From NCBI RefSeq assembly GCF_024713975.1, contig NC_091096.1, forward strand, positions 23,089,458 through 23,153,457: a stretch of DNA of 64,000 nucleotides, given 5' to 3'. Positions within the stretch are counted from its first letter, which is position 1; the number at the start of each line of letters is the position of its first letter. The notes under the pieces were generated by a model. It ran no database searches. It saw only the letters and a list, made by a program, of their open reading frames with translations, and had not been told where the DNA came from. Positions 35,601 to 47,600 of the stretch are shown here, one piece after another. The position numbers and the translations under genes were made by a program. This DNA comes from Paralichthys olivaceus (taxonomy: Eukaryota > Chordata > Actinopteri > Pleuronectiformes > Paralichthyidae).

Positions 35601-38600
35601 TATTGCATCCCATCCCCCCACTGCCTTTTGGGCAGGGTGTGAGTCCAGCGTCCGTCTAGACGTGCAGCATCATTAACCTGCCGCGACCTCGCCCCCTGAT
35701 GAATTCGCTCTCACATCCCCTGCAGCCTAGCGTTAGCAGCCCCTTCTCCCGTCCACTGGGAACTGGGGCTCCTCTGGACCGGCCATTAGAGCAACTAGCC
35801 TCTACTGGCATGCTTTAATAGGCCAAGTGGCCGGAGCCTCACTCAGACTGCTGAATAATTCAAACCGTCTGGGCCGTGTCTAGTCCCGGGGCGCAGGGGG
35901 ATGTGAACTGGGGAGTAGGGTGCAGGGGGTTGCATGGAGGTGCAGGGGTTAATAACAGGTCTGCCTCTATGTCAGCAGCTGCTCAGCCCTCTCCACCCCC
36001 AGAAAAACGCACCCAGCTCCACCCCACATATGAAAGAATCCTATTCAGTTGATTAGATTTTTCAAAATGGATCAATTTTTAATCAGCGGAGCATCTGACT
36101 ACGGTCAATACCATTGTCGCCGGGAAGACAGTTGCTGGACAGCCGTCTTTATTTACAGGAATGTTTGTTTTTTACTGTATGCAGATGGAGGGGCAGGAAA
36201 CGACAAGCTCAGATCACTGCACCACTGCAGTCCTTGGCCTGACCAGGCAGGGGTCTGGCCTGTTCATGCAACAACAACAACAACACGGCCAGCCTCCATC
36301 AAGGCTGCAGCAAATTCAGCGCTCACTGATGGTGCCCTTTGGAACATCAGTCAAGAATATTTATTCGCATCAGTGCAGAAAGGTGGATTAGTGTAATGTA
36401 TTTTCCTGTGCTAACGTAGGTCTGCCCAAAGAGACTTCTCTTACCCATTCGCATCTGCATAAGTAGTGAGTAGGAGTGAGGAGCCAACAAACTAGCTGTA
36501 ATACTGCCATCAAAATTTCATTGGGCTGTAGGGAGACCCTAACATGTTAAATAATGAGGAGCCCATAAACTTAATGTTCAGAACCTCTCTGGAACTGCTG
36601 ACGACGTCTAGTTATGACTTGATACGAAGGCAGAATTATGAGGAGATAATCCCTCCTCAGTGTGGTCGTCATTTTAGCACATCTGGTTCTTAAATACTCA
36701 GCCACCAAGTGTTCTTTGTGTGATCACTTTCAAGATCCTGCTGTGTGTATGAAGATGAAGACCTTGTTTACATTGGGCTAGGTTATTAATCTTTAGTTTA
36801 CAGGTGACATTTTTAAGACACATAAACACTGTGCTGTCAGTGTGGGACAATATGGAGAAGTCCTGGAAACTGTAAGACTGTACTGCAAAAAGTAAACAGG
36901 GATGCAGTATATTCCAGCATGAATGCATATACAAATCAAATGCATGCATATACAAAAACACTGAAAGTATTTATGTTCATAAAATAGAATTTCTCACACT
37001 GCGTCCTTTTAATAGAGTGAAATGGTTAACTTGACAAACACAGATATACTGTTCAGCCCTGATGGGGGTTTATCAAATAAAGGATTTATCAAATAAAAAG
37101 GAAATATGAACCTACTTCTCAATATAAAATATCACTTAAAAAATGTTTTCATGTCACCCACGTACCATAGTTGAGAGTAAAAGCTAAACTATCATCTCAT
37201 TTTTGTCAGCTTTAATGGTTCCTATCTGCACATGGATAGTAAAAATAACAGCAGTACTAGTAAATACAAGCAGAAGTACATATGTGCTGGAGGGGTTGAC
37301 TTTAAAATAACCATTATGGAGTTATAGATATTGATTGGTAAAGCTGCTTACATTTTGAATTTCACAGAAAAGAATATCATATGAGATTGGTCTTTGCCCC
37401 CAAGACGATGAGGGGTCAAGTTTTAGAAACATTTTTTTTTGTGTACTGGATTATTAACTTATTAACTTATTAACTTAGTACTTCAGTACTTCATGAACTC
37501 ATATGCCACATCCAAAATGGATTGGCTTAGAACTGATGAATTATAGGCTGTACCAAAACCCATCCTTAGTCTTGAGTCAGTGGAGCATAAAGAAGGTGCA
37601 TGAAAATTTAGCAACAGTTTAGGATCCGGGTGGGGAAAATGGTTGTTTAGGAAGCAAAAATTGTGAAAATGATTGCCACCTTGTGCAATATCATGAAACA
37701 TTAACATTGTATACACCTGTGTGATGTCGTCTTTGGCTTCATTGCAACGACCCATTTATAGTACACTCTCATAATGTCACATACTTGCATATTGGCTTAT
37801 TGACATATTGGTGTATTGATGTATTGATGTATTGACGTATTGATGCATTGATTTATTGACATTGATTTATTGGCGTACTGACATATTGATGTTTTGATTT
37901 TCTGACATATTGGAGTATTGACCCTATACGTTTTGATCTGACATAATTTATTGCTGTCCTGCCATATTGACTGTAGTGCTTGACATAATGACATATTGAA
38001 TGACACATTTCTACATTGACATTATGTTGGCCAATTGCATTGGCATACCATAATGACCTTTTGACTTTGTAATATAATGTTATGCTTGCATGCATGTTGA
38101 CATTATTGTGACATAATGGCATCATGTTGGCATCATGCCATAAAGGCAGAATGCCATATTGATATATAGATATAATTATGTGTTGGCATTCTGTTCTTTG
38201 ATTCCACTGTGAGTACGTTCCCTGGTCTCAACCCGAAGCAGTTTTGATTAGACAAGTGGATATTCTTTAACTCAATGGAAAGATAAAGTGCTTGTAATTC
38301 ATTGATGAATAACGGCACACTGAAAAAAATATTTATCATTTTAAAAACATTTTTATCATTTATCGTTTACGAGTGGAACTCATAATGATAATGTCCTTAT
38401 TTTCAGTGAAGAAGCAAACCAACATAATGGAATTAAAATTGATGGATGAATGAATAATAATTATAATATTTTTTGCATTTCATCACTACTCTAATCTGTG
38501 GGTTAAATTACAATTTCAGCTAAATTACATTACACTGTCATAAGTCTAATGACTTAGTTAAATTACATTTATTTTGTGTAGCTTTATATTTTGGTGCTCC

Positions 38601-41600
38601 AGTTTCTGAGTGACAATAGATGAAACACCATAATAATACAATATGAATCAGATGGTGTAACTTGTAAGAAAGGCTTTTATAGTGAGCAGACATGACATAA
38701 ACCCTGTCCTCTGTCTAATCTCCCCTCTTAAACATCAAACTTATGCAAAAAGCAGCAATGCTTTCATTAAGGAGTAAAAAAAAAATAGTTGAATCTCTTT
38801 GCTGCAGTGCCATTGGCGTTGTTTTCCTTCTTTGCTCTCTGATTATAGAACTGTACAAACTGGGCGAGATTTTGAATTCTTAGCTGATTGCGTGCCTCTA
38901 GCCATGCACATTCTCTGCTTTCCTCCCCAGACCTCTTTCTCCTGATAGCCTCCTTTTCTCTGGTACAGAGGGATGCAGTGCACTTCATATACAGTTATGC
39001 TGAATAGGTGCTGATGTATGTTGAAAACAGTTATGCAGGTGCCTTGTCAAAATGTGCAGTGGATAGGCAGTAACACAATTCTGTTTAATATGCTATCAAT
39101 CAGCCAGCGAATTCCCGTTTGTACATAAAGTATTATGAGCCTGCTCCTCCCAAGACTATCATGACAGTGCTGGTGTTTAGCTGCTCTCATGTCCTCCACC
39201 AGTGTGTCCCTATTGTCTGTTTGTCTGTTTAATATGCAAAGGTGGTCATTCAGGGAGTCATTTTGGACCAGTGTAAACGAATCGGCAACAATGATTAGCT
39301 GGCGCTGCAGAGGAAGTGTCCATCATTGTGTTAGTGCATTTGGAGACCATCACTCCTCCCTCAGCTCATCTCGCCGCTGCTCTCTCAGCTTTGTGGAAGA
39401 TGCCCTCTGAAAAACACCCAAACAGCACCAGAGTAAATATGCTGTAAGTGGACTTACTTAATGGGGAGATTTTGCATGCTTAATTGCGAGTATGGATCGC
39501 AGGTCCATTAAAAGACATCAGTGTCGTGGAGTCCAGCATACAGTTTGAATATACTTGAGATGGATTGATCCATTGACTTCCTGGCTTCTATCTGAGAGTA
39601 GTAATTAAAACAACGAGCCCAAAAACCATTTTCGAAAAACAAGAAATAAAACACAGTATGCAGACAGTCCTGTTTCTGATGCCGGACCTTTTTGTTTGTT
39701 CAGCGTATGCAAGCATGCTTCAGGGTGGCACCGTAGACATCCTAAGGGAAATATCAGGCTTATTTATTGGAGCCTTTTTAGCCCCAGCTCAATAGCAGAA
39801 GTCTGATGGCTGGGTTACAGAGGGACTATCTGGCAGAGAGCGAGGTGGGGGAGGAGCTGGGCCTGGCGTCAGCCCCACTGACAAGCTCTTATTTACCGTC
39901 CAGATCTATGACTCATTTTATGTACCTAATCGTAAAGCATCGAGATTTATCGGAGGTAACGGGACAGTGGGGAATACCCCAGGAGACTGGCAGATCAGCT
40001 CCCCCCCGTCTGCTCCCCATGACGGGCCTCAGGTTCACTGTACCTGGTTCAGTACGCCATCACCTTCTGGGAAGAGGGGAGTGTTGGAGCTCAGATGATA
40101 AAGTCCATATTTCTGCCAGATATGGACAGTTGATGGCTCATCTAATAAAGAAGAGGGTCATAAAAATTGGATGGGCTAATGGATGACTCTGTGAGAATTA
40201 ACAACCGCTTATTGGTCAGGTTCAGTGACCTCTTACAATGCAGTGGCTGACTGGGCTCAGAGGTAGATGACCAGACCTAAACATGGGGGGGGGGGGGTCC
40301 CTCTCTTTTGCTTACCAAATCCTTGTTTTTGAAGTGCAGTTGAATGTTGTTGGTTTATAAATAATGTATTAACTTCAGGGCAAAAAAAATGCAAAGGTTG
40401 ACATCCTCGCTTACCATCATTTTCCCCCATGTCTGCCACTCCAGTAATGGCAAAGGGGGAAGCAAAAACAAGAAGGTATTATAATAGTGCCTTTGTTCTG
40501 ACAGGAGTGCTCTCAGAGCATGTTTTATATTCCTACTGAAAATTAAAATTAAACTTTCATTGTTGTGCATGCTGTTTAATCCAATAACGATCTGATGTAA
40601 CAAACTGCTGTAATATCTCTCAGCATACTTAATCGGAGCGGACTTAGCCCTGTCACTTTACATTAACCTCTGCTGCAACAGGAGAAGGGCTTCACTAATC
40701 TGCCATTGTTGCGTTTGGCAGTCTGTAGCTAGTGCAAAACAGATTTGGCAGTCGGCGAGAAAGTAAAGGCTTTATAATGACAGCGAGGCCTCTCCGCTAT
40801 TTGAGCTAATAATGTCAGAATCTAATAATGGGGTGGCCCTTGGAATTAGATGAGAGGTGTATGGGTGGGAATAGCGGTGATGTGGAAAAGGATTTCTTTG
40901 CGTGGGGCGTGGGTGGGGGGGTCAGTCATCCCACCCTCTCTCATTATGTCACTTACTTTTTAGACTGCAAATTGCGAAACAATTTAATCCCTAGTGACCT
41001 TTTAAATTCTCTGTGTGGGTGTTTATGTATGCCCACACACTCGTTGGCATGTTTGCCTTGTGTTCTGTTTGAATAAAAGATGCATAGTTGTGAGGAAGTT
41101 CTGAGAAGTAGTGTACCACACTGACGTCTGAAATCCTAATTAGATGCCTTTGTGTTAACAGGATATTGGGTACGCCAGGAAGCATCTGAACAAGGGACCT
41201 AAAGAGTTTGAGCTGACCGAGTGACCTCACACTGCTCAGCAAAGCAACATCTGCAGCGTCATCAAATGACTTGACTCCTGTGCCCCCCCCTCCCCCTCTC
41301 ATGAACGCAGCCTTGTAACTTAAAACAAAAAGCTGATTGGTCGCCCTCTCAGCTTCCCCTCATCCCCTTGCTCCGCTGTGGATGAGGTCTCAGCCCGGGA
41401 GATAAAATAGCAGTTTTTTCTCATGTGCTATGCCATTTTGTCAGTTTGACTGTTCCACTTATTCAGTGTTTTGTGACTTGCTGAGCTTGAGGGGATGTGA
41501 GTGCCATTTCGCAGCCAGATCTGAGTTGTGTTGATTGAATTAGACAAAGTCGGAAGATAATTAAGAACCGCAAGGCGCTGCAAAACTGTCTGCTTCCAAA

Positions 41601-44600
41601 CTGGTGAAAATGAGACGCTGCCACATCAATGAGCTAGCTGGCTCTGCTTGATGTCAGTGGTGGGTTATATCACTTGACACCCTTACCTCCTGGTGCTGGA
41701 GCCAGTTTCCTCCTTTCCCTTTAATGTTTCTCCAAATATGATTAATCACAAGCCGTAAAACCGTTGCTTCTGACAGTGCACCGCGTTTGCACAGCTTTGT
41801 TTGTTTCTTTCACAGTAGAAATATGATCCTCAGCTGCCAAGTATAGTTTATGGCATAAACACATCTCCAAAAAGGTGTGTCTTGGAGTCAAATGGGAATC
41901 ATAGCATGGCCCACGACATTCTACTACTTTAATATTACTTTAAGTCTGCAAGTGTTTTCGGATTTCTGTTGTGTGAGTTTGTTTCCAGTGTTGACCTCCT
42001 GATATACTTGAATATATTGCAATAATTTGATTTTCCAGTCTTAATCACTGTTAAAATCTCCTTTTTTAACATCAGAGTTTTGTCTTAATTACATTCACTT
42101 CTGCACATATATTTAAATCCCTTCCCACTACACCCAACATTCCTGTATTATTGAGACAAAAGGTGAGGCCTAGTGAGCTCCTGCTAAGTGCCACTACTTT
42201 CCAGCAGTTAATTACGTTTTTGTTTTGTTTAGGAGACATAATTTTTCAAGTAAGACATTAATGAAATGTGAGAAGAAGGGCTCAGACTGTCTGATAATGT
42301 GCTGGCACCTCATGTGCATTCATGCACTTCTCAACCTTTCTCTTTCTATTCCACCCATTTTATTTTTCTCTCTATTTTATGGACGTTGGCCATGGTGGGG
42401 CGCCTCTCTCTTTTCCATTGCTGGATAGGTAATGTAGCTGTGAGGTTAATGTTGAGAATCGTATAGCTTAGGCACAATAAAATTGACACCGTGAGACATA
42501 GAGAGGTATGTTTATGGTAGTGCCTAGCTATGTGTCTGCCTTTGTGTTTGTGTGAGCCTGAATGTGAAAAAGGGGCTGGGATTGTTCGGAAGCCCCCCAA
42601 GGGGGCTGGACTGTAGGCTAGCAGGGTGGGAGCGCAGTGGAACATGGGGTGTCAAAGGCTAATTTTCAAAGCCACTCACGGGCGCTCATCTCTCACTGTG
42701 AAGTGGCAAGCGTGGCAAGTGGCTTGCACGTTGTCATGGATACCAAAGCATGGGACCCCAGAGGATGGGGAGCGGGGGACGAATGGCTGCCCTGTCTATA
42801 GGATTCCTGTCAGCCCTTGCCTGATAGATGGCATTGACGGATCATTTGTCATACTGTAATTGTTCTCAGCAAACACAGAATACCCACTAGTATAAACAGT
42901 AGTGTGCCGCTGGGCTAATAAAGCGGGAAAATGGAAAGGGATTCACTGATCCACTGCCTCTTTCACTTAAAGAGACAATGGCTCTGTTGTCCAGGCAAGG
43001 CGGTCTGATTAGAGCTGTGAGGGCTGAGAAAAAGCCTGGCTGAGAGAATAAAACAAGGCAATCATAAAGCAAACGGCAGTCACTTCTCTGTATCGATGTG
43101 GCTAGGCGGGGGTGAAGTCTGTGAGAAGTGTTGACAGCTGAGGGAACAACAGGAGAAGGTCTAGGAGTGATTTGTTTTCTCCCCCCTCTCTATTTGGCCA
43201 GGGAAACGGTGAGGGAGAATGCTTGTCCAAGATAACAAATACAGCAAGTGCAGATGCATAGCTGGGACTAGGAGCTCTATCGGCCAGGGTCTGAGATAGC
43301 CAAGCGCCTGAGCCGGGTACAAATGACTCTGGGTACAAAGGTACTATTTGTTCACCCTTGTTTTGGTATGGGCCCTGTGTCTCTGCTATTACTATTGGGA
43401 TTGACCCAGTGCCATCTCTCTGCTCCAAAGGCTCTCTCTCCACCCCGGCTTTGTCCGAGTAGGGCCGCTCAGACATGCGTGACTGTGGAGGTATGTACAG
43501 TACATGACCTGGGATTTCTAATGTGAACTGGAATTAGCCGAGCTTCTACTCCACTTTCCTCAGTTGTGTTTCTGTGAAAACCCTTCAGGAGTTACAGATT
43601 AATGATAATGGCAGCGAGCCAGGGCACCAGCTGGACACAGCAGTGTTTATCAGTCATCCAAATCCTGGGACGTCATCAAATTAGATCAAACTCGTCAAGT
43701 GTCCACAGTCTTCTTCACTTGTTTGCTCACTTTATCCTGGGAGCACATGTCTCTCTAGTACAGCTGTAAGTGTTTTCATGCAGGAGGTGGTCGTGAGGTG
43801 TATGATGTGTTGTTGACTCATGTGTGTGTTGGAGGGAGGCCTGGGTCCTGCAGCCTGTTAATGTTGTGTGCTGAAATGAGTGGTCGTGGCACTCTTCGTG
43901 GAGCACTTCACCCCTCTGACTGTACCCTGACACACTGTGACACCTGGAGCACTTTATCCTGACCTGGCTACTCACCTCCTGTCTGATGGACAGATTAAAG
44001 GACCATTAAGCATAATTACTGTTTCAGTTGGAGAGGCCAACTCATCCTGTCAGAAATGGTTACAAATTGCTGCAACTCTGCCCCCCTATTTTTATGAATT
44101 TCATTACACTTCTCTACTTTCTTACTTTCAGCAACTTTCGGAGTTGACAGTGTGTTGGGAAGGAGACGTTTTTGTTTGAAAACGGTATTTTCACAGTGTG
44201 AAACACTGTGTGTCTTGGCTCCATATCAGTTTTAATTAAATACACACTTGAAAAGCCTATCAGATGACCACTCGCATGCATGTGCCAGTGTGAACAGGAA
44301 GGTATACGTGCCTCCCTGGAATCGGAAATGATTGCAGATTGCTTGAATAATATCTCACGTCCTGCAAATGTAAACTGTTTTATCGTAAAATGCAGAACTA
44401 AAAAACAGCTGTGGTAAGCAACAGGGTAAGCAAAAATGTAGCTGATTATCTCTGTTGCGTTCTACACTGGTAGCTGAATGAAGTGCACGATCACATATAC
44501 AAATATTTCAGTGGCAAATATTCACTTCTTATGCCGAGGCAAATTGCAGCGTGGCATTGTGTGGAGTTCAGCTTTGGTGAACTTTGACCCACGATACATC

Positions 44601-47600
44601 TACGTATGTGTGATGGCGTTCTAATGCCGGTTGTTTTCTTCCAGAAGGGGGTCATGTGAAAGGAGGCTGATGAATCAGCAAAGTCTACATTGTGACTGAA
44701 AAGGACCAATCAGCAAGCAGTTGTGTCTACGTCATTATCGATTTGTCATTTTGCCCATCCAGACGTAAACTCTGCCCCTGAGTTTTCAAACTAAAACAGG
44801 GCAAGCAGCGTTTCTACCCTTCTGTGTTTTTGCAGTTCTAAAACTCTACCTGTAGCAGATTTGATGCGTTTTCAAACAAAAACATGTGGCGTGGAGCATG
44901 AGACTGAATTGATGAATGAATGAATGAAAAGTAGCTTGCTTTGTAATATTTCAAGTATCATGAATCGGCGGTTCTAAGCCAATCAAAGTGAGCCTGATGA
45001 TTGTGGAGAGGAGTGTGACAGGTAGTTGATGTGATCTGGAGTGGAGCGGTGTGAGTGTGTGGTCTGCTGCGCTGTCTGTCTGATTATGTAAAATGTGGTG
45101 AGGTGGTGTAACACTGGCTGGCTGTTGCAGTGGTTTGCCAGCTCCAGAGGGCCTGTTTCCAGTTTTACATGTGAATGTGCAGCAGTGCCTTGTAATGTTC
45201 TCCTCTCTGTATCCATAAGAAAACCCACACTGCCGCCTCAGGGAAATCGGTCGATACCATCAACCCAGCTGGAGACCCAGGCAGCAGACTGAGTTTTCCC
45301 ATTTTTACATCAACGCTGATGTTTATTATGAGATCTCCCTTTACTGTAACCTGTAACCTGCGCCCCCTCTCTTCTTCATTTGGCCAATTATTACACCCAT
45401 GGTGAGAACAAACAGTTTCCCTACTTAATAATTCACATCACTTTCATCTGATACTCAGTTACCATGGGCAATTTAGTAGTTGAATAATTTTGTGAAAAAT
45501 TCATTTATTATCGCCGTGCGTTATGAATCTGGAGAGACGGAGAGTGGAGTGGTGGAGGATTTTAAATTGCGTCTGTGGAGCGAGGGATCCAAGGGTAGGT
45601 AATGTGTTCTAATGTTCTCAGCCATATGCATTGTTTTCAGGGCTCATCGGTTTTACATCGATTCCCAGTGAAGTGTTTAATTGCATCATGAATATGATCT
45701 AATTCTGTCCTTTTCACCGAAACTGGAGCACTCTCTGCAAATGATGTACGGCCTTGACAGCACCACATCAGGATGTATTTTATATGGAATGTAAATTATA
45801 GTGTTAAATTAGCCTGGAAAGATAACTAGCTGGCACGGGGGAATGGACTCAACAGTTTAATTTAGTGTCAAAAGGCCGTGAAGGGATAAATCACCTCTCT
45901 CTCCCCTCACTACTATGCCATATTAGGCTTTAATCATTCTCCTTTTCTTGTAATATCACTTGTTTCTCTCCGCTGCAGAAGGAGCTCTTGAAAACTAAAC
46001 CACATTTCTAACAGCATCAGTTGACTGCTTATAGTTTGAGCATATAGAGGAAAATGTTTGTGTCTCTCTAACTTTTCTTCATGAAATACACTTAATATAA
46101 CTTTCCCCAGAGATCCATAATGGTGCCTGAAGACCTGGAAATATGGAGATCTGGATTTTTTTTTTTAACAGCAGCAGCATCTTTTTTTCAGAGCTCTAAG
46201 AAAGAAGAAAACACAGGTGAAGAAGTGCAAGGCTTCATGGTATAGTCTTTTAGGTGGAGTCTTCATGAAACACATGAAAGCCATTAGATAGGCTCTGGTT
46301 TATAATTAGCATGTCCCCCCGTTTCCTGTCCTCAAGGCTGGAGGGTTCGTCTGAGTAGCCTTGCCATTATCTGGAGTTACCCTCCATGACCCTGACAGTC
46401 TCTCTGTGCCTGAGAGCACCACTCTTGCAGCCTGGTCTATCTAACATGATTGTGTCCTTGACAACAACTAGAAGAAACCACCACCTGGCCAAGATCTAGG
46501 TTTTAATGTGAGAACTCCCTTGACTTTGTGTTCCCAGAGTTCTCGCTGTGAATTGACAATCATTTTAACTTACCTCTCATTTGCTGGACGACTGGACGGA
46601 TGCAGGGAAAGAGAATCATGGAAGAGCTAGAGGGGCCAGAAGATACTCTCAGGTGACTGAACTCCTGTGCAGCTTCACGGAGAGTAACAATGGTGCAAAC
46701 AAAGAAACCAACCACTCACCTCTGCACTGCCAGGGTACCTTCCTGCTCTCTGAATTCCTCCCACTGTACAGCTGATTTTGACAGCTCTCCAGAGAAAAGA
46801 GTCCTTAAATTATCAAGTGGGGCTGTAGTTGTTTTCCTTGTTGTTTTCATCTCCTAGTGGGGGTTAGGGTGAGTTTTGGGTGGAATTGGTATGTTAAATG
46901 AGCTATGGGAGGTCTGCTGAGTTTTTTTCTTTCTTTTTTTTGAGTAGGGGGGAGTTCAGTCAGACGAGAATTGCTGTGTTGGGCGTTTGAGGCAGCTGTG
47001 TGAAGTCATTTTCCGGGAGTGCAAGCGGGAGAGAGGTGCGGATTAGGCAGCGCCTCTGAGCCGGAACAAGTCTGTCTGGGAAGGGATGAAGGCTACAAAC
47101 CATAGATCTAATTCCCGCTCACGCTGCTAGACAGCAGAGACACTCTCACACAGCCAGTGTGAATTAGGCCCATTTGCTCCCCTCAGTCTGAAGCGAGCGA
47201 ACACTGGAGCAGACAGGGAGAAGTTGACAGACTCCTCACATCCTGCCCTCTCTCCCCCGACTCCCCGTGCTGTTTCCAGCCCACCTCTAAAAGCTGTCTC
47301 CAGCTCGTGCTCATTTTTTATTGTTTCTTGTGCTGCAGGTCTTTATTATTGCTGACATTAACATGAACACAGTGCAAAAAAAGGTTCCACTGTAATCCTG
47401 CAGGGGCGGGGGGTATTCCAGCGGCTGTGGAGAAAATGTTTGCACCTGTGGCCCCATTGATTGCGTGCTTGAAACTCCAATGCTCTGAAGTTCATGTCTT
47501 TTTAATGTGTGTAATGCTTTGCCTCGGGTCATGCGATTGCCCTGAGGTTAAGGAAGGTTCACGAGGGGCATGTGCAGCCGCGGATGGCGGATTAGCCGAT

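Noticed and set aside
36276..36340. Gln-rich frame [18 protein letters not shown]
   Set aside because: It arises from a short CAA run; no start context or splice partner was found.
39806..40186. 126-codon plus-strand open frame in cux2 intron 1
   Set aside because: No recognisable domain. Only a short phase-0 segment between AG and GT is noted as a possible mini-exon, and that could easily be chance.
45976..46011. Strong acceptor (TCTCTCCGCTGCAG) followed by [10 protein letters not shown] and a stop
   Set aside because: Ten codons after a good acceptor are too little evidence for an exon; a cryptic site is more likely.
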